Source of the DNA: Oscillospiraceae bacterium
Lineage (GTDB): Bacteria; Bacillota; Clostridia; Oscillospirales; Oscillospiraceae
DNA: 64,000 bases
Reading direction: 5' to 3'
Assembly (NCBI GenBank): GCA_015067635.1
Contig: SVMA01000004.1
Span: forward strand, 47,575 to 111,574
The notes beneath the pieces were generated by a model. It searched no databases. It saw nothing but the letters and a program-made list of their open reading frames with translations, and was not told the DNA's origin. Below are positions 50,874-58,973 of this stretch, one piece after another; the stretch's first letter is position 1, and each line of letters starts with the position of its first letter. The position numbers and the translations under genes are program-made.

Positions 50874-51752
50874 ATGAAAAAAGGAATCCTCTTTGGCGCG
50901 ATTGCCATTCTTTTGATAATCTTGGTATGCTCCTGCATGTACACTGTGGGAGAGGACCAATATGTCTGTACCTTCCGTTTTTCGGAAATTGTAAATACTA
51001 CAAGCACTTCCGGTCTGCATTTCAAGATCCCTTTTATCGACAGCGTGAAGTACTTTTCCAAAGCTACCCAGCTGTATGACATTCCCCCTTCTGCGGTGCT
51101 GACCTCCGATAAGCAGAACATGACGGTGGACTGCTATATCCTGTGGAATATTCAGGACCCCCAGCAGTTCTACCGCGCATTGGGTACCACCGCTGTGGCG
51201 GAGGATCGGCTGGATGCCATCACCTACACCGCGCTGAAGATCGCTCTGGGCAATCTGAAGCAGTCCGATATCATCAACATGAATGACGGCGGCGAACGCA
51301 ACGACATTTATGAATCCATCACCTCCACCGTCAGCCAACAGGCAAAGGCCTACGGCATCGAGGTTGAGGATGTGAAGATCAAGCGGTTTGACCTGCCGGA
51401 TTCCAACCAGAATGCGGTTTACACCCGTATGATCTCCGAACGGAACCAGATGGCAGAAAAATACACCGCCAACGGTAATTTTGAAGCCTCCAAGATCCGC
51501 AATGATGTGGATAAGCAGGTAAACATCATGATTTCCAACGCAGAAGCCGAGGCCGCAAAGCTGGAGGCGGAAGGCGAAGCCGAGTATATGAGACTGCTGG
51601 CAGAGGCCTACAATACACCGGAAAAGCAGGATTTTTATGAATTCATCCTGGCTCTGGACGCCTTGAAGGCAAGTCTTACCGGTGAGGATAAGACCATCAT
51701 TCTGGATCAAAATTCCGCCCTGGCGCAGATTCTCATGGGCACCGGAAAGTAA
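50874..51752 (+). CDS. hflC: SPFH domain protein HflC-like
   Basis: A 292-residue partner of HflK. N-terminal membrane helix, SPFH domain (DQYVCTFRFSEIVNTTSTSGLHFKIPF), long coiled coil (ANGNFEASKIRNDVDKQVNIM). AGGAGGAAAG site within the end of hflK. It shares the GLHFKIPF motif with its partner. Last gene of the operon; the next terminator is shared with the cdd operon. Confidence 0.88.
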   Translation: MKKGILFGAIAILLIILVCSCMYTVGEDQYVCTFRFSEIVNTTSTSGLHFKIPFIDSVKYFSKATQLYDIPPSAVLTSDKQNMTVDCYILWNIQDPQQFYRALGTTAVAEDRLDAITYTALKIALGNLKQSDIINMNDGGERNDIYESITSTVSQQAKAYGIEVEDVKIKRFDLPDSNQNAVYTRMISERNQMAEKYTANGNFEASKIRNDVDKQVNIMISNAEAEAAKLEAEGEAEYMRLLAEAYNTPEKQDFYEFILALDALKASLTGEDKTIILDQNSALAQILMGTGK

Positions 51753-51756
51753 ACGA

Positions 51757-51794
51757 AAAAAGCGGCCTGCCGTCACGGCAGGCCGTATTCTTTT
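51757..51794. terminator. Bidirectional terminator between hflC and cdd
   Basis: Stem CGGCCTGCCGT/ACGGCAGGCCG (51763-51785) with A-run on the left and TTCTTTTGTT on the right. Confidence 0.85.
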
Positions 51795-51795
51795 G

Positions 51796-52188
51796 TTACA
51801 GAGAAAAACTGTCGGGCAAAAGCTGTGCCAGAGTGCGCTTCTCGTAGCCCTCGGGCGTTACCATATAGATGATAAACTCCTCGCCGCAGAATTCCCGCAT
51901 CACCTGTCGGCAGACACCGCAGGGAGGGAACAGACCGGAAATCACTCCGTCCTTTCCGCCACAAATCGCAATGGCGGCAAAGTCCCGTTGACCGTCATAA
52001 ATCGCCTTGAAAAAGGCTGTGCGTTCTGCACAGTTGGTGGGACTGTACGCTGCATTTTCAATGTTGCAGCCCTGATATACGGTGCCGTCAGCACACAGCA
52101 AGGCGGCTCCCACACGATAACCCGAATAGGGGGCATAGGCGTGCGTCATTGCCTCTTTTGCCAGTTCACAGAGCTTTTCGGGATTCAT
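51796..52188 (-). CDS. cdd: Cytidine deaminase
   Basis: A 130-residue zinc deaminase for cytidine and deoxycytidine. Motifs: NAAYSPTNCAERTAFF (His is replaced by Cys-Ala-Glu as in the tetrameric type) and PPCGVCRQVMREF. Start overlaps the deoB stop by four bases. Last gene of the nucleoside salvage operon. Confidence 0.95.
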   Translation of the reverse strand: MNPEKLCELAKEAMTHAYAPYSGYRVGAALLCADGTVYQGCNIENAAYSPTNCAERTAFFKAIYDGQRDFAAIAICGGKDGVISGLFPPCGVCRQVMREFCGEEFIIYMVTPEGYEKRTLAQLLPDSFSL

Positions 52189-53348
52189 AATATCTCCTCC
52201 TTAAAGCTTTTGCCGGAAGTGTCCAGCGGTACGTTCAGCATATCGGCTACCGTTGCGGCAACGTCCGCAAAACTCATTCGTGTGCCCAGATTCACAGGCT
52301 TTACCTGCTTACCCAAAACCAGCAGGGGCACATATTCCCGGGTGTGGTCGGTGGTTGCGGTATAGCCGGGGTCACAGCCATGGTCTGCGGTGATGAAAAC
52401 AACATCCTCATCCCCCAGCTGTTCCAAAAAGGACGGAAGCCATGCGTCAAACTCATTCAGCGCATTGGCGTAGCCGTCGATATTTCGGCGGTGACCGAAA
52501 ACCATATCAAAATCCACCAAATTCACGAAGCACAGACCCTCAAAGGTCTGCTGTGCATACCCAAGGGTATGCTCCATGCCGTTGGCATTGGACTGATTGT
52601 ACACGTGCTCAGTGGTACCGCGTCCGGCAAAAATATCGTAAATCTTTCCCACACCGATGGACGCCTTGCCGTTTTTGCACAGCACATCCAAAAGGGTATC
52701 CCGGGGCGGCTCCAGGGAAAAGTCGTGACGGTTGGCAGTCCGCTGAAAATTGCCGGGCGTGCCAACGAAGGGACGGGCGATGACCCGGCCTACGCCATAC
52801 CTGCCCTGCAAAAGCTTCCGGGCAATGCGGCAATATTCATACAGGATTTCCGGGGGCACGATGTCCTCATGTGCCGCGATCTGGAACACGGAGTCGGCAG
52901 AGGTGTAGACGATCAGCTTACCCGTTTCCATGTGCTCCTGTCCGTACTTTTCAATAACCTCCGTACCGGACCAGGGAGCATTGGCGAGAATTCCCCGTCC
53001 GGTTTGTGCCATAAAGGGCCCCAAAATTTCATCGGGAAAGCCGTCGGGATAGGTGGGAAGCGGATGCTCCGACACAATGCCGGCAATTTCCCAGTGACCG
53101 ATGGTGGTATCCTTACCCATGGATGCCTCTGTCAAACGGGCGTATGCACCAAGGGGCAAATCCGCCTTGGGCAGACAGGTGACACCGTCGATATTTCCCA
53201 GGCCGGCGGCAATCATGTTGGGGATATGCAGTTTTTCCGAAGTTGCGCAGGAAGCCAGCGTATTGACTCCCACATCGCCAAAGGATTCGCTGTCCGGCAT
53301 TGCACCGATTCCCAGGGAATCCAGAACAATTAAAAATACTCGTTTCAT
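52185..53348 (-). CDS. deoB: Phosphopentomutase
   Basis: A 387-residue alkaline-phosphatase-superfamily mutase that converts (deoxy)ribose-1-phosphate to the 5-phosphate. FLIVLDSLGIGAMPD is the N-terminal metal block; TTIGHWEIAG contains the phosphorylated threonine region; ITADHGCDPGY is the C-terminal metal block. The ATG at 53348 lies after a 190-base gap filled with repeat copy 3 from deoD, so the repeat has inserted into the operon. Confidence 0.95.
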   Translation of the reverse strand: MKRVFLIVLDSLGIGAMPDSESFGDVGVNTLASCATSEKLHIPNMIAAGLGNIDGVTCLPKADLPLGAYARLTEASMGKDTTIGHWEIAGIVSEHPLPTYPDGFPDEILGPFMAQTGRGILANAPWSGTEVIEKYGQEHMETGKLIVYTSADSVFQIAAHEDIVPPEILYEYCRIARKLLQGRYGVGRVIARPFVGTPGNFQRTANRHDFSLEPPRDTLLDVLCKNGKASIGVGKIYDIFAGRGTTEHVYNQSNANGMEHTLGYAQQTFEGLCFVNLVDFDMVFGHRRNIDGYANALNEFDAWLPSFLEQLGDEDVVFITADHGCDPGYTATTDHTREYVPLLVLGKQVKPVNLGTRMSFADVAATVADMLNVPLDTSGKSFKEEIL

Positions 53349-53378
53349 AGGGATTACCTCATTGCTTGTTGTTGGGAA

Positions 53379-53530
53379 TGCAAGGCTCCCTTGTGTAAAG
53401 GGAGCTGGATTTTTCTTCGCGACAGCGGAGAAAAAGACTGAGGGATTGACACCCCCTCCGAGCAAAATCGAAGATTTTGCCCACCTCCCCTTAGACAGGG
53501 GAGACTCGCGCTTCGCGCTCCTCACAATGA
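53379..53530. repeat. Composite palindromic repeat, copy 3
   Basis: Has GGCTCCCTTGTG, the arm AGCAAAATCGAAGATTTTGC, CCACCTCCCC...GGGGAG and GCGCTTCGCGC parts, in the same order as the copy at 63.7 kb but with a changed middle. It sits between deoB and deoD in the nucleoside operon. Confidence 0.75.
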
Positions 53531-53536
53531 CAGGCT

Positions 53537-54283
53537 TTATTGATTTTCCATTGCCACGGCGGTGTCCAAAGCCACCTTCATCATGGTGGTGAAGGCGTTT
53601 TGACGTTCCTCAGAGGAAGTGACCTCGCCGGTGATGATATGGTCGGAAATGGTGCAGATACACAGTGCACGCTTGCCGTAACGGGCGGCATTCATATAAA
53701 GCGCAGCGGCTTCCATCTCCAAAGCCATGACACCCATCTTTTTTTGATTATACAGGGTATCCAGACCGTAGGGAACCTCACCGTGGTCACCGTAGAACAC
53801 GTCGGAGGAATTTACGTTGCCCACATGGTAGGGCGTGCCGCAATCCTTAGCGGCTTCCACCGCGGCACTGAGCAGTTCAAAATCCGCAATGGGAGCGAAG
53901 GTTCCGGGAAAGTGGAATTGATGGGCAAAATTGGAGTCGGTGCAGGCACCCTGAGCGATGACCAGGTCATAAAGATGAATGTGCTCCTGAATAGCACCGG
54001 CAGAGCCCACGCGGATGATATTTTCCACACCGTAGGCGTTATACAGCTCGTGGGAATAGATGCCGATGGCGGGCATGCCCATGCCGGAGGCCATAACGGA
54101 CACTTTTACACCCTTGTAATAGCCGGTGTAGCCGTGAACACCCCGGACGTTGTTCACAAGAACGGGGTTCTCCAAAAAGTTTTCTGCAATGAATTTACTG
54201 CGCAGGGGGTCACCGGGCATCAGAACGGTCTTGCCGAAGTCGCCGGGTGCGGCAGAAATATGAGGGGTTGGGGTTTTCAACAT
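53537..54283 (-). CDS. deoD: Purine-nucleoside phosphorylase (DeoD type)
   Basis: A 248-residue enzyme that phosphorolyses purine nucleosides. VLMPGDPLRSKFIAENFLEN, RVHGYTG-like NNVRGVHGYTG, GMGMPAIGIYS, RVGSAGA and LEMEAAALY all match the hexameric PNP family. AAGGAG site. Neighbour of the broken four-helix-bundle gene. Confidence 0.95.
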   Translation of the reverse strand: MLKTPTPHISAAPGDFGKTVLMPGDPLRSKFIAENFLENPVLVNNVRGVHGYTGYYKGVKVSVMASGMGMPAIGIYSHELYNAYGVENIIRVGSAGAIQEHIHLYDLVIAQGACTDSNFAHQFHFPGTFAPIADFELLSAAVEAAKDCGTPYHVGNVNSSDVFYGDHGEVPYGLDTLYNQKKMGVMALEMEAAALYMNAARYGKRALCICTISDHIITGEVTSSEERQNAFTTMMKVALDTAVAMENQ

Positions 54284-54295
54284 AATGATTCTCCT

Positions 54296-54342
54296 TTAGA
54301 ATTGCGAATTACGAATTTCAAATTACGAATTATAAATTATCT
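54296..54342. repeat. AT-rich terminal repeat, left flank of the four-helix-bundle cassette
   Basis: Contains tandem versions of AATTACGAATT (GAATTGCGAATTACGAATT, CAAATTACGAATTATAAATT). A related, inverted run lies at 54709-54742. Confidence 0.6.
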
Positions 54343-54695
54343 TTGTTGCCTTGGGGATCGTTCTTACAAATTGCCGTCAGGATTTTCAGTATTTCCACCA
54401 ATTCATCATGGATGCTGGTGAATTCCTTGGCTGTGATGTAATTCGTTTCATGAAGCAACTGAATCCAGTATTGTGTTTCATTGGCCTCTTTTAGTGCAAT
54501 TTTCATCTTTGAAACAAAATCCGGCGTGCTTTGCGCCCGCTGTGCTTCTGCAATGTTCGCTCCTATACTGGTTCCGCTTTTGTATATCTGCCTGGAAATA
54601 ACATGTTCTTTCTTTTGTTCCGTCAGATATTTTTGGAGATTCACGATTCAGACAGAAAAAGCAAAGCTTTTTCTGACAATCACATTTTCTTTCAC
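54330..54695 (-). pseudogene. Four-helix-bundle (S23/bAvd-like) protein gene with an early in-frame stop
   Basis: The C-terminal 104 residues (NLQKYLTEQ, ISRQIYKSGTSIGANIAEAQRAQS, LLHETNYIT) belong to the four-helix-bundle family found in 23S rRNA intervening sequences. The frame continues upstream to a GTG at 54695 behind GGAGG and would begin KENVIVRKSFAFSV, but codon 16 is TGA (54648-54650) where family members have arginine (FxVRIVNL), as a C-to-T change of CGA. Translation could restart at the GTG at 54644. It lies between deoD and deoC and is flanked by AT-rich repeats, like a small inserted cassette. Confidence 0.75.
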
Positions 54696-54708
54696 GGAAA
54701 CATCCTCC

Positions 54709-54742
54709 GCAATTTGTAATTTATCATTTGTAATTGTGAATT
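54709..54742. repeat. AT-rich terminal repeat, right flank of the four-helix-bundle cassette
   Basis: Repeats of AATTTGTAATTTATC and TTTGTAATTGTGAATTAA, partly complementary to the left flank (TTCGTAATTTG...). Confidence 0.6.
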
Positions 54743-55409
54743 AATACGTGCCGTCGTTTTTCAGGCCTTTTGCAATTTTAACGATCCGGCTGGTGCCCAG
54801 ACGGGAAGCTCCCAGCTGGATGAATTTCTCCGCATCCTCCAGGCTGGAGATGCCGCCGGCGGCCTTGATCTTTACATGGGGCGCCACGTGTGCAGCAAAC
54901 AGCTCCACGTCTGCAAAGGTCGCTCCGGCAGTGGAAAAACCGGTGGAGGTCTTGATATAGTCTGCCCCGGAATCGGAAACGCATTTGCAAAGAGCAATTT
55001 TCTCCTCATCGGTGAGCAGGCAGGTTTCGATGATGACCTTCAGCAGCTTGCCGCCGCAGGCTTTTTTGATGGCGGCGATTTCAGCGGTAATTTCTTCCCA
55101 CTTGCCTTCCTTTGCCCAACCGATGTTGATGACCATATCCACCTCGTCCGCACCGTTTGCCACGGCATCGGAGGCCATGAAGCATTTGCTTGCGGTGGTG
55201 GCGTAGCCGTTGGGGAAGCCGATGACGGTACAGATGGCCAGCTTGTCACCCACATAGTCCTTAGCCTGCTTGACAAAGGAAGCGGGAATGCAGACAGAAG
55301 CGGTGCTGTATTTCATGCCGTCATCGCAGATTCCCTGAATGTCTGCCCAGGTTGCGGCCTGTCCCAACAGGGTGTGGTCGCATTTTGCCAGAATGTCTTT
55401 GATATCCAT
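54741..55409 (-). CDS. deoC: Deoxyribose-phosphate aldolase
   Basis: A 222-residue class I aldolase that splits deoxyribose-5-phosphate to acetaldehyde and glyceraldehyde-3-phosphate. The Schiff base lysine is in YIKTSTGF, and [23 protein letters not shown] and the GGISSLEDA phosphate loop are present. Start chosen at 55409 with GGAGAAA. Its stop is next to the AT-rich flank of the broken four-helix gene. Confidence 0.95.
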   Translation of the reverse strand: MDIKDILAKCDHTLLGQAATWADIQGICDDGMKYSTASVCIPASFVKQAKDYVGDKLAICTVIGFPNGYATTASKCFMASDAVANGADEVDMVINIGWAKEGKWEEITAEIAAIKKACGGKLLKVIIETCLLTDEEKIALCKCVSDSGADYIKTSTGFSTAGATFADVELFAAHVAPHVKIKAAGGISSLEDAEKFIQLGASRLGTSRIVKIAKGLKNDGTY

Positions 55410-55428
55410 AATCATTTCTCCTTTTCTT

Positions 55429-56049
55429 TTATACTATATCCGTTTCTTTTTGTCCGTGGAGCCGGATTTTTTTATGCTCCCGGATTCCGTTTACATAACA
55501 TCTGTGGCACATGGCTATGTAACTGTCGTTACCCCCCAGCACCACCTGCGCACCCTGGGTGACGATAAAGCCATCCCCATCAATACGGGCGTTGATAATG
55601 GCCTTGGCACCGCAGTCGCACATGGTTTTGATTTCCTCAATGACATCCGCCAATTCCATCAGCCGCAAGGAGCCGGGGAAGAGTCGGGTCTGGAAATCCG
55701 TCCGCAGACCGAAGCACAACACCGGAACTGCAAAGGCGTTGACGATGGCACGAAGCTGATCGATCTGTTTTTCCGCCAGAAATTGACACTCATCCACAAT
55801 GACTACGTCACATTTTCCTTGCCGGGATTCCTGAAAACGGAGAAAAATGTCCGTTTCCGGCGTGATGATCTCGGCCTTAGCCTCCAAACCGATACGGCTG
55901 CGCAATATGTCCGCACCGTCCCGGGTATCCGCGCTGGGCTTGATGAGCCAGACGGACATATCGTTTTCCTCATAATTGTATTTTGTGATCAGCGCCTGGG
56001 CACTTTTACTGGAGCCCATGGCACCGTATTTGAAATAAAGCTTTGCCAT
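55429..56049 (-). CDS. tdk: Thymidine kinase
   Basis: A 206-residue type II thymidine kinase. P-loop GAMGSSKS, Walker B VIVDECQF, the lasso region, and zinc cysteines CDCGAK and CHRCY are all present. Start has AAAGGAGAG. It is the first gene of the salvage operon tdk-deoC-(four-helix)-deoD-deoB-cdd behind the promoter at 56086-56114, so thymidine is trapped and the sugar recovered together. Confidence 0.95.
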   Translation of the reverse strand: MAKLYFKYGAMGSSKSAQALITKYNYEENDMSVWLIKPSADTRDGADILRSRIGLEAKAEIITPETDIFLRFQESRQGKCDVVIVDECQFLAEKQIDQLRAIVNAFAVPVLCFGLRTDFQTRLFPGSLRLMELADVIEEIKTMCDCGAKAIINARIDGDGFIVTQGAQVVLGGNDSYIAMCHRCYVNGIREHKKIRLHGQKETDIV

Positions 56050-56085
56050 TTTCTCTGTCTCTCCTTTTCTTTAGGGGGATTTCAT

Positions 56086-56114
56086 ATTATACCAAAAAAG
56101 AGGCTGTATTGCAA
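56086..56114 (-). promoter_or_regulatory. Sigma-A promoter of the tdk-deo operon
   Basis: TTGCAA and TATAAT on the minus strand with 17-base spacing. Confidence 0.85.
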
Positions 56115-56227
56115 GAATTTTATCGCACATTATCCAAAATTCCCCACCTTGCCGGCAACTGCCGCACAAAAGCCTCCCTCTGACGATGGATATGTAAAGA
56201 TTTGATGTTATGTAAACCGTTGCGATA

Positions 56228-56262
56228 AAACAAACAGGGCTGGTTTTCCAGCCCTGTGTTTG
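56228..56262 (-). terminator. Terminator of the zinc-ribbon protein gene
   Basis: Stem ACAGGGCTGG/CCAGCCCTGT followed on the minus strand by TTGTTTTATC. Confidence 0.75.
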
Positions 56263-56270
56263 CTTGGCTA

Positions 56271-56549
56271 TTAGCCCTCTGCGCGCATCTGAGCGAAGCA
56301 CTCGCTGCAGTAAACGGGACGGTCGGACTTGGGCTCGAAGGGAACCTTTGCCTCTCCGCCGCAGCGTGCACAGCTGGCAGTGAAGAACTCACGGGGGCCA
56401 CGAGCTGCGTTCTTGCGAGCGTCACGGCAGGCCTTGCAACGCTGAGGAGCGTTCTGGAAGCCGCGCTCTGCATAGAATTCCTGCTCACCTGCGGTAAACA
56501 CGAATTCGTTGCCGCACTCTTTGCAAACTAAAGTCTTGTCTTCGTACAT
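56271..56549 (-). CDS. Zinc-ribbon domain protein with four CxxC knuckles
   Basis: A 92-residue small protein with CxxC pairs at 9/12, 38/41, 60/63 and 81/84, enough for two zinc ribbons. The first half matches a clostridial zinc-ribbon family (KECGNEFVFTAGEQEFYAERGF, then QRCKACR), the second is a CARCGGEAKVPF ribbon. Codon use is strongly preferred and the promoter strong (56648-56676), so it is likely abundant. Possible ribosome or RNA partner; role unknown. Confidence 0.85.
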   Translation of the reverse strand: MYEDKTLVCKECGNEFVFTAGEQEFYAERGFQNAPQRCKACRDARKNAARGPREFFTASCARCGGEAKVPFEPKSDRPVYCSECFAQMRAEG

Positions 56550-56647
56550 TGGAAATACCTCTCTTTGGTTGATGCCCCGTAATGTTCACCAATTTGCTGG
56601 TTGTAACGCGGAGTCATAAGATTAATGTGGAATATACCACAAAATCC

Positions 56648-56676
56648 ATTATACCGAAGCTGTGAATAAAAGTCAA
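56648..56676 (-). promoter_or_regulatory. Sigma-A promoter of the zinc-ribbon gene
   Basis: TTGACT and TATAAT on the minus strand with 17-base spacing. Confidence 0.85.
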
Positions 56677-56722
56677 TCCTTTATTCACAAAAAATTTACA
56701 GATCTTCCTCGAATTTCCGACT

Positions 56723-57760
56723 TTACAGCTCAAATTGTGCCTGTCCCTCGTAGGAAATGTGCAAATGGTCGTAAGCCAGCGGTGTGACACAACGACCCCT
56801 GGGTGTGCGGGTCAGGAAGCCCAGCTGCATCAGATACGGCTCGTACACATCCTCCAGCGTTACCGCTTCTTCGCCAATGGTAGCCGCCAGTGTGTCCAGA
56901 CCTACCGGACCGCCGCCGTAATTGCGGATTATGGCGGTGAGCATCCGCCGGTCAATGGCATCCAGACCCAATTCGTCCACTTCCAGTCGGCTCAGCGCCA
57001 GATCCGCGGCCTCCTTGGTGATCACGCCGTTACCCATGATTTGCGCGAAATCCCGTACCCGACGCAAAAAGCGGTTGGCAATTCTGGGTGTGCCCCGACT
57101 GCGGGAAGCAATTTCCAAAGCTCCTTCCGGGTCGATATCCATGCCCAGAATGGTGGCACTGCGGGTGACGATTCTTGCCAATTCCTCAGTGGTATACAGC
57201 TCCAACCGCAGGGATACGCCAAAACGATCCCGCAGCGGTGCGGAAAGCTGTCCGGCTCTCGTGGTAGCACCCACCAAAGTAAATTTCGGCAGATCCAGCC
57301 GGATGGAATTGGCGCTGGGACCCTTACCCACGATAATATCGATGGCAAAATCCTCCATGGCGGGATACAAAATCTCCTCAACCACCCGATTCAGCCGATG
57401 GATCTCGTCAATAAACAGAATGTCCCCGGGATTCAGATTGGTCAGCAATGCCGCCAGGTCGCCGGGCTTCTCGATAGCAGGACCGGAGGTGATGCGGATG
57501 CCTGCGCCCATTTCGTTGGCAATGACTCCGGCAAGGGTTGTCTTTCCCAAACCGGGAGGTCCGTAAAGAAGCGTGTGATCCAATGGCTCACCACGCAAAC
57601 GGGCGGCTTCAATATATACGGACAGATTCCCTTTCGCCTTCTCCTGACCGGTATAATCGGACAGCAGCTTCGGGCGCAGACCGATTTCCCCTGCATCCTG
57701 AGGTGCAAAGGTGGGGGAGATAATGGGACTGTCAAGTTCCTGTGTAAATTCTAAACTCAT
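56723..57760 (-). CDS. ruvB: Holliday junction branch migration helicase RuvB
   Basis: A 345-residue AAA+ motor. Walker A GPPGLGKT at 67-74, Walker [10 protein letters not shown], sensor [18 protein letters not shown] and the C-terminal winged helix are intact. It drives branch migration with RuvA. ATG at 57760 behind CGGAGG; the frame is open to 57862 but that part is repeat. It is separated from ruvA by the RAYT gene and palindromic repeats, so co-transcription with ruvC-ruvA may be altered. Confidence 0.96.
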   Translation of the reverse strand: MSLEFTQELDSPIISPTFAPQDAGEIGLRPKLLSDYTGQEKAKGNLSVYIEAARLRGEPLDHTLLYGPPGLGKTTLAGVIANEMGAGIRITSGPAIEKPGDLAALLTNLNPGDILFIDEIHRLNRVVEEILYPAMEDFAIDIIVGKGPSANSIRLDLPKFTLVGATTRAGQLSAPLRDRFGVSLRLELYTTEELARIVTRSATILGMDIDPEGALEIASRSRGTPRIANRFLRRVRDFAQIMGNGVITKEAADLALSRLEVDELGLDAIDRRMLTAIIRNYGGGPVGLDTLAATIGEEAVTLEDVYEPYLMQLGFLTRTPRGRCVTPLAYDHLHISYEGQAQFEL

Positions 57761-57777
57761 CTGTTCATCCTCCGTAT

Positions 57778-57850
57778 TGTAGGGGCGACCATTGGTCGTC
57801 CACCGCCTATTTTTTCCTGCACATACGGACGAGCAATGCTCGCCCCTACA
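57778..57850. repeat. REP-like palindromes between ruvB and the RAYT gene
   Basis: Two inverted units: TGTAGGGGCGACCATTGGTCGTCC (57778-57801) and GACGAGCAATGCTCGCCCCTACA (57829-57850), each palindromic inside. They belong to the GTAGGGGCG family also seen at 28.8, 39.4, 60.8 and 63.8 kb. Confidence 0.8.
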
Positions 57851-57852
57851 TT

Positions 57853-58356
57853 CTATACGCATGCTTCTTTATAAAAACAATCTTCTTCCCACTTTGCAGG
57901 ATTGCTGTCTATGTACTCCCAAATCTTCAGGTAATCCTTATCGTTTCGTATCACGTGGTCGTGGTAGGATCTTTGAAAAATCGTAAAACCTGCCTGTCGG
58001 TGGCAGAAACATTTAAAGGTAGATACAAAATGAGGGATAGCGGCATTCGTAGGGGACGGCGCCTTCGACGTCCCGTCAAAACCGTCTTCGCCAAAAAGAA
58101 TCATATGGATATGATTCGGCATAATCACATATTTGTCTACACGAACATTGGGAATGCGGTTTCCGGACAGGATAAATTTCTCCACAATTCTTCCTGTATC
58201 CGAAAGCACCATATCCGGGGCGTCGAAGGCGCCGCCCCCTACAATGTGACCGAAGATGCTTTTTCTGTCTTTTGTGCAGATGGTTATGAAATACGCACCG
58301 GGGGTGCTGTAATCAAACCGTGGGATGCGATTTGGTTTTCGGACCGGCAATTCCAT
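57853..58356 (-). CDS. REP-associated tyrosine transposase (RAYT, Y1_Tnp domain)
   Basis: A 167-residue Y1/HUH transposase-like protein. The fold starts with [19 protein letters not shown], the HUH motif is NHIH at 81-84, and [14 protein letters not shown] closes the domain. No tyrosine is seen in the 105-125 helix where the nucleophile is expected ([13 protein letters not shown]), Tyr131 being the nearest, so activity is uncertain. It is fused in place between ruvA and ruvB, its ATG directly after the ruvA stop. Its own frame holds two inverted REP-like segments (58044-58077 and 58216-58246) coding for GGGAFDAPD and GTSKAPSPT. Confidence 0.85.
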   Translation of the reverse strand: MELPVRKPNRIPRFDYSTPGAYFITICTKDRKSIFGHIVGGGAFDAPDMVLSDTGRIVEKFILSGNRIPNVRVDKYVIMPNHIHMILFGEDGFDGTSKAPSPTNAAIPHFVSTFKCFCHRQAGFTIFQRSYHDHVIRNDKDYLKIWEYIDSNPAKWEEDCFYKEACV

Positions 58357-58357
58357 A

Positions 58358-58960
58358 TCAGGCCTTCATCACCATTGCGCGCAGAGCATAACGGACCAAT
58401 TCCTCTGTGGAAGCGGAGGGGTCTGCCCCTTTCAGCGCAAGGGCGATTTCGGAAGGAGAATAACCCAGTTCCTGCAATGCCGCACCAGCCAGGGCGGCGT
58501 TGCCGCCGTTTGCCGCAGGTGCGGAAACGGTAGGTCCGGAGAAATCCAGCTCCATACTGCCGCCGCCAATCTTATCCTTCAGCTCCAGAATGATTCGCTG
58601 GGCTAGCTTTTTGCCCACACCCTGTGCGGCAGTCAACAGCTTTTCGTCCCCACTCATCACAGCCAGAGTAAAATTCTGCGGTCCGCCGGCGGAAAGAATC
58701 GCCAATGCCGCCCGGGGTCCCACTCCGTTAACGGAGGTGAGCATCTCAAAACAGCGCTGTTCTTCCCGACTTTCAAAGCCATAAAGATCATGGGCATCCT
58801 CCCGGATGGACTCGGTAATGTACAGCCGCGCCGGCTGATTGAGCTTCAGCTGCGCCGCAGTATAGGCAGTGACCCGGCAGCCGTAGCCAACGCCGCCGCA
58901 TTCCACCACGGCAAGACCGGGCTCCAGCACGGTCACCGGACCGGAAACATAATAAATCAT
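58358..58960 (-). CDS. ruvA: Holliday junction branch migration complex subunit RuvA
   Basis: A 200-residue junction-binding protein. OB domain I (MIYYVSGPV, VVECGGVGYG), two helix-hairpin-helix motifs (LTSVNGVGPRAALAIL and AQGVGKKLAQRIILELKDK) and the C-terminal RuvB-binding domain (YSPSEIALALKG) are complete. The stop is followed by the RAYT gene. Located downstream of the YD-like membrane protein gene. Confidence 0.95.
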   Translation of the reverse strand: MIYYVSGPVTVLEPGLAVVECGGVGYGCRVTAYTAAQLKLNQPARLYITESIREDAHDLYGFESREEQRCFEMLTSVNGVGPRAALAILSAGGPQNFTLAVMSGDEKLLTAAQGVGKKLAQRIILELKDKIGGGSMELDFSGPTVSAPAANGGNAALAGAALQELGYSPSEIALALKGADPSASTEELVRYALRAMVMKA

Positions 58961-58973
58961 AGTATTCCTTCCT

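Noticed and set aside
54648..54650. TGA in the four-helix-bundle gene as a selenocysteine codon
   Set aside because: Family members have arginine here, no SECIS-like hairpin follows at once, and the family is not known to use selenium; a CGA-to-TGA mutation is simpler.
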